The notes under the pieces were generated by a model. That model made no database searches, was not told where the DNA came from, and worked only from the letters and a program-made list of their open reading frames with translations. Positions 1-7,344 of a stretch of DNA of 64,000 nt are shown here, in pieces. Every line of letters starts with the position of its first letter. Position 1 is the stretch's first letter. The translations under genes were made by a program, and so were the position numbers. Origin of the DNA: DATFVA01 sp963721075 (GTDB lineage: Bacteria; Bacteroidota; Ignavibacteria; Ignavibacteriales; Ignavibacteriaceae); the NCBI GenBank assembly GCA_963721075.1, contig CAVRHV010000020.1:1-64000 (forward strand), given 5' to 3'.

Positions 1-428
1 TCATCAGAGACAGAGAAGATATTGTGATGCTTTCTCCAAGGGAAAACGGAATGGTTATGTATAAACTGCGGTACCCCGATGAGATCAGAAATATAAAAGA
101 GGTACCTATGCTAAATGGATTGAAATCGAATAAAGAACAGCTTAAACTTGCAAAGACGCTTGTCGATTCTATGTCGACAAAACTATCTGAAATAAATATG
201 GAGGACCACTACCAGGCGGCATTGAAAGATCTTATACAGGCAAAGATTGAAGGTAAAGAGATAGTATCCACAGAAGAAGAAGTTAAACCTGTTGTAGATA
301 TGATGCAGGCGCTGAAGGAAAGTCTTGAACAGGCCAAGAAACAGAAGATGCCGATGGAAAAAGCCAAAGGAAAAAAGAAAGCAGCGAAACCTGCGAAGAA
401 GCAAACAAAACAGAGAAAACAGGCGTAA
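1..428 (+). CDS. ku: Ku protein, C-terminal part (5' end outside window)
   Basis: This is the C-terminal ~141 residues of a bacterial Ku protein; the frame is open from the left edge (first full codon at base 3). Bacterial Ku forms a homodimeric ring on DNA double-strand ends and recruits the ligase LigD in non-homologous end joining. Visible are the end of the core, with the conserved stretch around YKLRYPDEIR, then the helical arm (LAKTLVDSM, ALKDLIQAKIEGKE) typical of the family, then a Lys/Ala-rich tail of about 25 residues. Basic tails of this kind are known in some actinobacterial Ku proteins, where they bind DNA. The gene stops 12 bp before a TPR gene on the same strand, so the two are probably co-transcribed. 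A ligD gene would be expected upstream but is not in the window. Confidence 0.88.
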   Translation, partial: IRDREDIVMLSPRENGMVMYKLRYPDEIRNIKEVPMLNGLKSNKEQLKLAKTLVDSMSTKLSEINMEDHYQAALKDLIQAKIEGKEIVSTEEEVKPVVDMMQALKESLEQAKKQKMPMEKAKGKKKAAKPAKKQTKQRKQA

Positions 429-440
429 TATTTATCTATA

Positions 441-1055
441 ATGGCAAAAGTAATACAATTAGATACAGTTAGTCCCTCCCGACTTGGTTACAAGCGGGCC
501 AGGAAAAGAAAGTCAAAAGACCTTGAAAAGGAAGGACAGCTGAATTTATTTACTTCCGCGGAAGCCAGGATAATACAGCTGCCTTCGAGGTTCACTCCGT
601 TTGAAGAAGCTCTCTGGCTTGATGAAAGGGGCGATCCGGGGGCGCAGGAAGCTTATCTGAAGGCGATAATAGCAGAGGATTGTGCCGCTGATGCAAACTG
701 CAATTTGGGAATACTGGAAACTCAGTCGGGAAACACCATGAAGGCATTCGACTATTTTACAGAGTGTCTTAAGTACGAACCAAGGCATCTTGAAGCGCAC
801 TACAACCTTGCTAATCTCTATTTTGAGCAGAATGATTTCAGACTGGCGAAACTTCATTATGAGATCGCCGCCGAAATAGAGCCGGAATTTCCAAATATTT
901 ACTACAATCTGGGACTTGTATACGCACTTAGTGAAGAATATGAAGATGCATTCAATGCGCTGGTTAAGTATAAAAGCCTTACTTCCCCCGAGGAAGGCAG
1001 TAAAGCAGATACACTCCTGCTCAGCTTAAAAAGATCTCTCACCGAACAGAGCTAG
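441..1055 (+). CDS. Tetratricopeptide-repeat protein downstream of ku
   Basis: This is a 204-residue soluble protein with no signal peptide. The first ~40 residues are basic (RARKRKSK near residue 20), followed by at least three TPR-like helical hairpins between about residues 70 and 190; the motifs ANCNLGILETQ, AHYNLANLYFEQND and IYYNLGLVYALSEEYEDA show the usual TPR spacing of Gly, Ala and Tyr. TPRs are protein-binding scaffolds, so no enzymatic role can be read from the sequence. It starts 12 bp after the ku stop codon on the same strand, which makes co-transcription likely. A role connected with end joining is only a guess from position. The gene is followed by 239 bp of AT-rich DNA. Confidence 0.75.
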   Translation: MAKVIQLDTVSPSRLGYKRARKRKSKDLEKEGQLNLFTSAEARIIQLPSRFTPFEEALWLDERGDPGAQEAYLKAIIAEDCAADANCNLGILETQSGNTMKAFDYFTECLKYEPRHLEAHYNLANLYFEQNDFRLAKLHYEIAAEIEPEFPNIYYNLGLVYALSEEYEDAFNALVKYKSLTSPEEGSKADTLLLSLKRSLTEQS

Positions 1056-1294
1056 CTCATATTTTACTTTAAGTAAATACAACAATTATATTGTTTTTAT
1101 ATATTTAATTTCTTACTTTTCCCACCAAGAAATCTTTCCAATAAATAATGGTGCTGTTTGTTCCTTACGGATTCAAAAGTACGACCGTTCTTTAGAAAGA
1201 AGAATTCTAAAAATTCTAAGGATTTTGCTTCCAGAATTTTATCTTTTAATTCCCCCAATTCCCAAACTAATAACTAACAACAAGTAGGTGAAAT

Positions 1295-1999
1295 ATGATA
1301 CGTTCATTCACAGTCATTTGCAGCATTCTTCTTCTGGCTTCGATGTTATACGCTCAAACTGCTCCCGAAGCTCCGGCCGGATATCGCGCTGAACTTCAAA
1401 AAGGGACATCATTTACAGGGTTTCAGTGGACACCGGGTGTTGACAATTTTAGCGGTAAGCTGGCTGCTATAGTCCCGTCGTATTCAAATCAAAACGGACT
1501 GGGACAAATGTCACTTTACGGTATCAAATATGGGTATTTCATTTCCACCGGCTGGGCAGTTGGAGGAGTTGTCGATTTCGGTTCCCAGTCATCCTCGGTA
1601 GACAACAACCAGGGCGGGCAGGATAAAACGAGTTTAACACAATTTGGTATTACTGCCTTCGGAAAATATTTTCTTCAGCCAAAATTCCAGGATGTAACTG
1701 TATGGCTTGGGGCAGGTATATCATTCGGTTCTTACTCAACAACTGACGAGTCCACCGGTAATGTTCCGAGCAAGACAGAATATTCAGCCACTTCATTCGG
1801 AATTGCGGCCGATTTCGGTGCCCAATATTTCTTCGCAGAGGGTTTCTCGCTTTCGGCAGATTATATGATAGGATTCATCAGTTTTGGTGAACCTGAAGTT
1901 ACAGCAACCAATGGAAACGTAAGCACAACCGTCAAAGGTCCAAGCGCTTCCTTCTTCGGCACAATGACCGGAAGTCTCGGCATTAATTTCTATTTCTAA
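1295..1999 (+). CDS. Outer-membrane beta-barrel protein, function unknown
   Basis: This 234-residue protein has a clear signal peptide (hydrophobic residues 5-18, likely cleavage after LYA, before QT). The mature part is rich in Gly, Ser, Thr, Phe and Tyr, alternates polar and hydrophobic residues in about eight segments, and ends in a Phe (INFYF), which is the usual outer-membrane barrel insertion signal. It resembles the general OMP_b-brl/porin-like barrels of Bacteroidota. The start is supported by an AGGTG ribosome-binding site seven bases upstream. It stands alone, followed at once by a strong terminator. The ligand or role cannot be told from the sequence. Confidence 0.75.
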   Translation: MIRSFTVICSILLLASMLYAQTAPEAPAGYRAELQKGTSFTGFQWTPGVDNFSGKLAAIVPSYSNQNGLGQMSLYGIKYGYFISTGWAVGGVVDFGSQSSSVDNNQGGQDKTSLTQFGITAFGKYFLQPKFQDVTVWLGAGISFGSYSTTDESTGNVPSKTEYSATSFGIAADFGAQYFFAEGFSLSADYMIGFISFGEPEVTATNGNVSTTVKGPSASFFGTMTGSLGINFYF

Positions 2000-2011
2000 T
2001 TATTTCCTGAA

Positions 2012-2045
2012 AGGCTGCCTGATCGTAAGGCAGCCTCTTTAAAAT
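2012..2045 (+). terminator. Rho-independent terminator of the 1295-1999 gene
   Basis: An inverted repeat AGGCTGCCT / AGGCAGCCT with a short loop is followed by a T-rich stretch, 12 bp after the stop codon of the barrel gene. Confidence 0.8.
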
Positions 2046-2050
2046 AAAAA

Positions 2051-2085
2051 GCGGTATTCCTGCCAATGAATACCGCTCTTTTTTG
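2051..2085. terminator. Bidirectional terminator between convergent genes
   Basis: A perfect 9-bp stem GCGGTATTC / GAATACCGC is flanked by T-rich sequence on the plus side (TCTTTTTTG) and by A-rich sequence that reads as a T run on the minus strand. It can end the minus-strand gene at 2104-3069 and backs up the plus-strand terminator at 2012-2045. Confidence 0.75.
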
Positions 2086-2103
2086 TGTTTATGATGGAGG
2101 GAA

Positions 2104-3069
2104 TCAATTAGTTATCCGGAAACTGTTGTCTCCGGAAAGTTTTTTATCGAAATGTTCTTCATACATCTTTTTATATTTTTCATATAATTCCTGCGGAACT
2201 TCCTTACCGTTAACCTTCATTCCATTCTCATTCAGATCAAGGTTTAGCTCATCGTCCTCATTCTTCACCAGATTATCTTTTACCATTTCCGCTTTTATCT
2301 TATCGATAAATTCATTCAGTTTTCTAAGCTTAACATCAAGACCTTTAAGATTTATTTTAACATTCGCCAGGTTTTCGTGAAGATGAGCCATAGCGTCATC
2401 GAGTCCCGAGAGATCAATGGTAATATGACTCAGTTCCTTACTGTGCTTATCCATTTCCTTATCTATCTTATCCAGGTTTTTATCCAGTTCATCCATATTG
2501 ATATCCACGTGTATATCAATATCTTTTTTCAGCTTTTTCATTTCATCACGGAATTTATCCTTATCAAATTCGATTTTGATCTTTTTATCCTTGAGTTTCG
2601 AAAGTTCCTTCGAGAGCTGTTTCATCCCTTCCCTGAATTCTTCGTTGTCAAAGTTAAATTCAAACTTCTGATCTTTCATTTCTTCTTTCAGCCTCTGCAT
2701 ATCCTCTTTAAATCTGCCCATATCTGAATTGAAATCACTCATATCAATTGAGATATGGTGGGATTTATCCTGAAGTTTATCAAGTCTGTGATAGATCATT
2801 TCCTTATAATTTTCGATTTCATTGTCAGGTATGCGCTCCCCGTTCTTATACAAGGAACTGATCTCCCCATCATCAAAGTTCACTTCCCAGCGGACATTCT
2901 TTCCATCTTCATCCTTATAAAAGGAGAAGGTCTGATCCGCCCTTTTATTCAGATCCGACTGCAGAGATGTGCCCTGGTTTGATGAACTGCATCCCGCTGC
3001 CGTTATCAACAATGCAGCAGGAATCAGCAGTAATGAAATTCTTTTAATTGTAGAAACTCTCTGTTTCAT
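2104..3069 (-). CDS. Lipoprotein with tandem strand-helix repeats
   Basis: The start is placed at 3069, because a GAGGAG ribosome-binding site lies just upstream and the protein then begins with a lipoprotein signal peptide (cysteine 27 in ITAAGC, followed by SSS). The open frame extends 44 codons further up, but that part does not look coding. The 321-residue protein is very rich in Lys, Asp and Glu. Residues ~105-262 contain about six repeats of 21-31 residues, each a short strand with alternating hydrophobics (such as ISIDMSDF, IKIEFDKDKF, ITIDLSGL) followed by a charged amphipathic helix. A motif of the type NGxxxPxxxxExYKxM occurs before the repeats (near residue 76) and again after them (near 287). 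Similar charged repeats occur in some Bacteroidota M56/BlaR1-type proteins; no peptidase domain is present here. The function is unknown. Confidence 0.75.
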   Translation of the reverse strand: MKQRVSTIKRISLLLIPAALLITAAGCSSSNQGTSLQSDLNKRADQTFSFYKDEDGKNVRWEVNFDDGEISSLYKNGERIPDNEIENYKEMIYHRLDKLQDKSHHISIDMSDFNSDMGRFKEDMQRLKEEMKDQKFEFNFDNEEFREGMKQLSKELSKLKDKKIKIEFDKDKFRDEMKKLKKDIDIHVDINMDELDKNLDKIDKEMDKHSKELSHITIDLSGLDDAMAHLHENLANVKINLKGLDVKLRKLNEFIDKIKAEMVKDNLVKNEDDELNLDLNENGMKVNGKEVPQELYEKYKKMYEEHFDKKLSGDNSFRITN

Positions 3070-3406
3070 AATCCTCTCCTCAAAAAAGTTTGCGAATGCC
3101 GGTTTTCTGTTAATTATGACGGACAGACCGCAATTATGTTTCGCCGAGAGAGTATTTAAGGTAGGAAGCGGACGAAATAGCGGATAAGAGTGGCATTTCA
3201 AAAAAATCGGCTGCAGTCATATCTGAACTTGTGTCAGGATCGAAACCGACGATAGAGATTCCGAGCTAAGTCCGGAATGACACTTGCCAAATGGCTGACA
3301 TTCACTTAACAATAACTTAATTTTTATTTAACAGTTGCTTAATATGTATCTCAATATAAAAATCTAGATTTGGAGCGTTAAACCAGATAAATAAAGGTGA
3401 ATACAT
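3070..3406. other. Intergenic region between divergent genes
   Basis: This stretch holds the probable promoters of the minus-strand lipoprotein gene and of the small plus-strand gene at 3407, plus one copy of a dispersed hairpin repeat at about 3220-3290. The open frame that runs into it from the lipoprotein gene has no ribosome-binding site or recognisable content. I see no RNA gene. Confidence 0.5.
3220..3290 (-). repeat. Dispersed hairpin repeat, copy 1
   Basis: Two adjacent imperfect stem-loops: CTGA...TCAG at 3223-3238, and GATTCCG...CGGAATG at about 3257-3280. The reverse complement of 3256-3285 matches 45758-45787 at 26 of 30 positions. The second copy lies inside an inverted-repeat-bounded element in the opposite orientation. 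This looks like a REP- or MITE-type intergenic repeat. Confidence 0.6.
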
Positions 3407-3529
3407 ATGTTAGAGATCCTGATAGTGGTGGTTCTGACGGGAATAGCCACATATGATACCATACAGAGCAGACGGAAAAATTCAAGGCAGGCACAGGAAG
3501 AAACTCAAATATTTGATATAGCCGGGTAA
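3407..3529 (+). CDS. Small single-pass membrane protein, 40 residues
   Basis: A 40-codon frame begins at ATG 3407, with an AAAGGTG ribosome-binding site seven bases upstream, and ends at TAA 3527-3529. Residues 2-14 (LEILIVVVLTGIA) form one hydrophobic segment, followed by a basic stretch (QSRRKNSRQ), as expected for a small inner-membrane protein with a cytoplasmic C-terminus. A CCGGG/CCCGG hairpin with a T-rich tail overlaps the stop codon, so the gene would be a compact transcription unit of its own. No family is recognised. The support is the ribosome-binding site, the membrane-like composition and the terminator. Confidence 0.45.
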   Translation: MLEILIVVVLTGIATYDTIQSRRKNSRQAQEETQIFDIAG

Positions 3530-3549
3530 CGCTCTCCCGGTTATTTTTC
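3522..3549 (+). terminator. Terminator overlapping the end of the small gene
   Basis: CCGGG at 3522-3526 pairs with CCCGG at 3536-3540, followed by TTATTTTTCTT. The stem starts inside the last codons of the 40-residue gene. Confidence 0.5.
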
Positions 3550-3554
3550 TTCCT

Positions 3555-4040
3555 TTACTCTCCTATTTCCTCTTTTACAAGCATCTTTGCGCCGATAATA
3601 TCCTCGTGACCCATGTTTATCAGTCCCCCTATTTTCTTAATAAGATGATCTTCGTACATGTCAAGTTTTTTATCTGTATAAATCAGACGCCATAGATTTT
3701 TAAGCAGCTCAAACTTTCCATTGTTATCGAAATTGCGATTGATCAGCTTAGTAAAATCATAAATGCTGTCGTCTAAATTCAGTCTTTTTTCGGCAAGTTC
3801 CATCAGCTCGCTGACGCAGTCATCTTCCAGGTTGAAAGTTGACTTCATAATGGCAATGATCTTATTTCTTTCTTCTTCGGTGAAATTATCATCAGCCTTT
3901 GCCATTTCGATAAACAGAGTACATGTTGCTACGTGCAGCTTCATTTTTTCATCGGGCTCTTCCCTTGCACTCTCCTCCTCATATTTAATTTCAGCCGTAT
4001 CGGGAGGTACACTAAAAATTCTTCTCAAATATTCAAACAT
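3555..4040 (-). CDS. TerB-like (tellurite resistance TerB family) protein
   Basis: This 161-residue cytoplasmic protein has an acidic N-terminal linker (EEESAREEPDE) and an all-helical TerB-type domain from about residue 35. The two acidic patches expected of TerB/DjlA-type domains are present: AKADDNFTEEE near residue 49 and a second around YTDKKLDMYED near 130. TerB-like domains bind divalent metal and are found in stress-response and chaperone-linked proteins; tellurite resistance itself is not implied. It lies 17 bp downstream of malQ on the same strand, so it is probably co-transcribed with it. The biological role is open. Confidence 0.75.
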   Translation of the reverse strand: MFEYLRRIFSVPPDTAEIKYEEESAREEPDEKMKLHVATCTLFIEMAKADDNFTEEERNKIIAIMKSTFNLEDDCVSELMELAEKRLNLDDSIYDFTKLINRNFDNNGKFELLKNLWRLIYTDKKLDMYEDHLIKKIGGLINMGHEDIIGAKMLVKEEIGE

Positions 4041-4057
4041 TTCTTTTTACCATTTAT

Positions 4058-5590
4058 TTAATTTACTTCAATTTCGGTTTCATTTACAGGTTTAGGAGGA
4101 CGCTCATACAATTCGCTCAGATATTTATAATGACCTGCCAGTTCAGGATGAACCTGATCCCAGGTAAACCTCCACTGCCAGTTGCCGGAAGGCTTGCCGG
4201 GGAAATTCATTCTTGCCTCGCCGCCCAGTCTTAATACATCCTGCAAAGGGATAACCACGAGATCGGCAACCGAAGCGTAAGCAGTTCTTATCAAAGCGCC
4301 CGTTATATCATCACCATAATAATCAAGATACTGCTGAGCGTGCTGATAAATATCATTATCGTTGTTTTTTTCTTTTTCAAAATATGCAGCTGTTGTATCA
4401 TTATCGTGCGAGCCTGTGTACACCATACAGTTGGAATTATAATTATGCGGCAGAAACTTTCTTTCCATGCCTGTACCGAATGCAAACTGCAGTATCTTCA
4501 TACCTGGAAAATTAAAAGCATCTCTCAGTTTTTCAACAGACTTTGTAATGACACCCAGATCTTCGGCAATAATCGGAAGAGGACCCAGATATTCTCTTAA
4601 GGTATTGAAAAACTTTTCACCGGGCGCTTTTACCCATCTGCCATTTACAGCCGTTTCAGCTCCTCCCGGGATCTCCCAGTATGCATCAAATCCTCTGAAA
4701 TGATCGATCCTTATCATATCAACAAGATTAAATATCTGCTTCATTCTAAGTCTCCACCAGAGGAAATCATCCTTCTCCATTGCATCCCATTTGTATAAAG
4801 GATTTCCCCAGAGCTGACCTGTGGTGCTGAAATAATCGGGGGGAACGCCTGCAACAAATGACAGGTTTCCTTTTTCATCAACAGAAAAAAGTTCTTTATG
4901 AGCCCAGAGATCGGCGCTGTCATAAGCGATAAAAATGGGCATATCGCCGATTATATTTATTTTTTTGCTGTTTGCATAGCGCTTAAGATCCGTCCACTGT
5001 TTAAAAAAGACATACTGAACGAAGCGGTGATAATTTATTCCGTCATCCAGTTTCTTTTTCCATTCTTTCAGTGCTTTTTCTTCCCTTTTTACCAGACCTT
5101 TATCCCACTCAGTCCACAATCCGCCGCCGTGATAATCCTTAGCAGCCATAAAGAAAGCATAATCTTCAAGCCATTCTTTATTTTCCTCGCAGAATTCCCG
5201 GAACTTCTTTTCAGATAAAGAATTATTTGATTTGAATCTCTCAAATGCCTTATGCAGAATTTCTTTTTTATAATTTATAATGCCGCCAAAATCGATTTTG
5301 TGAGGATCGGAGGCAGGGGGATTAGAAATTTCTTTTTCGGTGAGCAGCTTTTCTTCTTTAAGGAGTTCGGGACTTATAAGATTAGGATTACCGGCAAAAG
5401 CAGAGAAGCACTGATAGGGTGAATCGCCGTAACCGGTTGGACCAAGAGGAAAAACCTGCCAGAGCGTTTGTCCTGCCGATTCCAGAAAATTGACAAAATT
5501 GTATGCTTCTTTTCCCAGGTCGCCGATACCGAACCTGCCCGGAAGAGATGTTGGGTGTAAAAGTATTCCTGCCGCTCTTTCAAATCTCAT
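4058..5590 (-). CDS. malQ: 4-alpha-glucanotransferase (amylomaltase)
   Basis: This is a full-length GH77 enzyme of 510 residues. It transfers alpha-1,4-glucan chains between maltodextrins, releasing glucose, in glycogen and maltose metabolism in the cytoplasm. The N-terminal LHPTSLPGRFGIGDLG and QVFPLGPTGYGDSPY motifs are typical. The catalytic residues can be placed: nucleophile Asp296 in RIDHFRG, acid/base Glu343 in IAEDLG, and the transition-state-stabilising Asp396 in GSHDNDT. The start at MRFERAAGIL fits the family N-terminus. The TerB-like gene follows 17 bp downstream. The gene is intact. Confidence 0.95.
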   Translation of the reverse strand: MRFERAAGILLHPTSLPGRFGIGDLGKEAYNFVNFLESAGQTLWQVFPLGPTGYGDSPYQCFSAFAGNPNLISPELLKEEKLLTEKEISNPPASDPHKIDFGGIINYKKEILHKAFERFKSNNSLSEKKFREFCEENKEWLEDYAFFMAAKDYHGGGLWTEWDKGLVKREEKALKEWKKKLDDGINYHRFVQYVFFKQWTDLKRYANSKKINIIGDMPIFIAYDSADLWAHKELFSVDEKGNLSFVAGVPPDYFSTTGQLWGNPLYKWDAMEKDDFLWWRLRMKQIFNLVDMIRIDHFRGFDAYWEIPGGAETAVNGRWVKAPGEKFFNTLREYLGPLPIIAEDLGVITKSVEKLRDAFNFPGMKILQFAFGTGMERKFLPHNYNSNCMVYTGSHDNDTTAAYFEKEKNNDNDIYQHAQQYLDYYGDDITGALIRTAYASVADLVVIPLQDVLRLGGEARMNFPGKPSGNWQWRFTWDQVHPELAGHYKYLSELYERPPKPVNETEIEVN

Positions 5591-5675
5591 TGAACACCTG
5601 ATAATTTTTAAAGGGTTAAAATAAAGAAAGGTACATAAAGATGAAAAACGGGATTGATGCAGAACATCGGATTTA

Positions 5676-5707
5676 AAATAAAAAGAGGCTGCCTCAGACA
5701 GCCTCTG
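5676..5707 (-). terminator. Terminator of the 7171-5729 unit
   Basis: An 8-bp perfect stem AGAGGCTG / CAGCCTCT (5684-5691 with 5699-5706) is followed on the minus strand by TTTTATTTTAAA. It lies just past the stop of the gene at 5729. Confidence 0.75.
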
Positions 5708-5728
5708 AACTCAAAAAATCGAATCAGA

Positions 5729-6283
5729 TTATAGTTCCGTATCTGCTTCAATAACCATATCTACTGCGCCATCAATAGTGTACGGCGCCTGACCGCTTAT
5801 GTTACTAACTGTAATGGTTGCCGTAAAGCAGGCACCCTGACTTAACAGACTATTCAGATACGTATTTATAAAATCAATCTGTCCCTGATCCAATTGAAGA
5901 ATGTATGGTGAATTCGGACTCATATAATCTGCAGGTGCAGCTCCGGGAATATCATATGAGAAAAGAACGTTCCCATCACCATCCTGAAGTGATACATTTA
6001 CGTTACCGGAAAGATCGGCAGGAATCACATTTGTAGTCCTGTATGCAGCTTCAACAAAATGAAGACTGTTTATTTTATCCCTATAGTCATTATATGTCTG
6101 GGAGTCGGTACTCAGGCAGTACGACTCGCTGTCTGACAAGGTAGCAGCTGAACCCTCTACGTGAACCGGGATAGTGAATGGTATATTCAGCGGGAGTGAA
6201 TTGAACTTATCACAGCCGTTCCAGGTCAGCATCAGGAACAGTAAAACAAGTGATGTACTGATTCTTATTATATATTTTTTCAT
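5729..6283 (-). CDS. Exported protein (possible lipoprotein), function unknown
   Basis: This 184-residue protein has an N-terminal hydrophobic segment (residues 9-20) followed by NGCDKF, so it is exported and may be lipidated at cysteine 24, although the lipobox is not canonical. The mature part contains beta-rich Thr/Ser/Asn-containing segments without a motif I recognise; it has one more pair of cysteines (near residues 56 and 151) that could form a disulfide. It begins 12 bp downstream of the barrel gene at 6296-7171 and shares its terminator, so the two form one unit. A surface lipoprotein partner of the barrel is plausible but inferred only from position. Confidence 0.6.
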   Translation of the reverse strand: MKKYIIRISTSLVLLFLMLTWNGCDKFNSLPLNIPFTIPVHVEGSAATLSDSESYCLSTDSQTYNDYRDKINSLHFVEAAYRTTNVIPADLSGNVNVSLQDGDGNVLFSYDIPGAAPADYMSPNSPYILQLDQGQIDFINTYLNSLLSQGACFTATITVSNISGQAPYTIDGAVDMVIEADTEL

Positions 6284-6295
6284 TTTCTCTCCTTA

Positions 6296-7171
6296 TTAAA
6301 ATGCTAAAGTTAATCCGCCTGAAACAACAGGCTGGGCGCTTATACTGAAATCGGCATTGAGAACAATAACTGCAAGTTTCAATGCTGCTCCAACTGTAGC
6401 TCTGAAATTATTATCTCCCTCAACAGAAGCGGAAATTGTCGTATTGGTTGCCAGACCGGGAGACTCTCCTTTAATAGTATAATTAAGATCGAGTGTAGAT
6501 CTTTCCCATTGAAGACCAATGTATGGAATTAGTGGTCCGATATTCTTACTTGCGTGTACATTAAAAGCAACGTTGTTCAGTTTCATAATGTCAGATACTT
6601 CCACCCTGTTATACAGGAATTGAACAGCGAGGTCCAGGGGGAAAAGAGGGATATACTGACTGATACTATGTGCTACACCGAATCCGAAGATACTTAAATC
6701 GTTGTTATCAGCTATCTGTGTCGGAGGCAGATATCTTAATATTACCTGTGTACCCAGAAGGCTTGCACTGATCTGAGGATATGCAACAGGAACAAATGAC
6801 TGGTTGATGCCGGGAGGCATTACTATATATCCCTGCGGCCCTGCATAGGCAGCGCCTTTATCACCGTAAACAGTAGCGGTCTGTTTTGTAGCATCATAAC
6901 CGGCTTCGCTTAATGTTGGTGTAAAATTCTTCTGATCATCAGGAATTATAATATACATCCCTCTGAAACTCACAGAAAGGGATAACATTGTGGAAATATC
7001 AGCAGAATAATATCCATTTGAGTTCATTGCAGTACCGAGGGTAGTAACGAATGGTCTGATGTAATCAGAGACATTATCCTCCCCCAGTTGTGCAAGTCTG
7101 TCCTCAATCTGTGAAAAAGCGGGTCTCACAGAAAGGAAAGTTAATATTAGTAAAAGTAGTGCCTTTTTCAT
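6296..7171 (-). CDS. Outer-membrane barrel protein, DUF6588-like
   Basis: This 291-residue protein has a signal peptide ending at AFS before QIEDRL. The mature protein resembles the DUF6588 family of Bacteroidota: an N-terminal segment with IRPFVTTLGTAMNSNGYYSA, then many amphipathic strands and a terminal Phe (GGLTLAF) that fits outer-membrane insertion. The family has no established function. The gene is first in a two-gene unit with the exported protein at 5729-6283, 12 bp away. The DUF assignment is from memory of the N-terminal pattern and should be treated as likely rather than certain. Confidence 0.65.
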   Translation of the reverse strand: MKKALLLLILTFLSVRPAFSQIEDRLAQLGEDNVSDYIRPFVTTLGTAMNSNGYYSADISTMLSLSVSFRGMYIIIPDDQKNFTPTLSEAGYDATKQTATVYGDKGAAYAGPQGYIVMPPGINQSFVPVAYPQISASLLGTQVILRYLPPTQIADNNDLSIFGFGVAHSISQYIPLFPLDLAVQFLYNRVEVSDIMKLNNVAFNVHASKNIGPLIPYIGLQWERSTLDLNYTIKGESPGLATNTTISASVEGDNNFRATVGAALKLAVIVLNADFSISAQPVVSGGLTLAF

Positions 7172-7344
7172 CTACACGTCCTTATTGATTATTTTTTTAA
7201 ATGGTTAAATCCGGAAATAAACGGATATTCTTTTGCACAATTAACGCATAATAACAAAAATAATACCCGTAATTTTGGTCTGTTTTGACATTAAATGTCG
7301 ATTTTATGGAATAATATGCAGTTCAAGTTGATATTTTTTACCGA

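Noticed and set aside
2066..2982. Several open frames opposite the lipoprotein gene
   Set aside because: They mirror the biased codons of the Lys/Asp-rich repeats and have no ribosome-binding site or family match.
3070..3201. Longer N-terminus of the repeat lipoprotein
   Set aside because: The extra 44 codons have no ribosome-binding site and would hide the lipoprotein signal peptide inside the protein.
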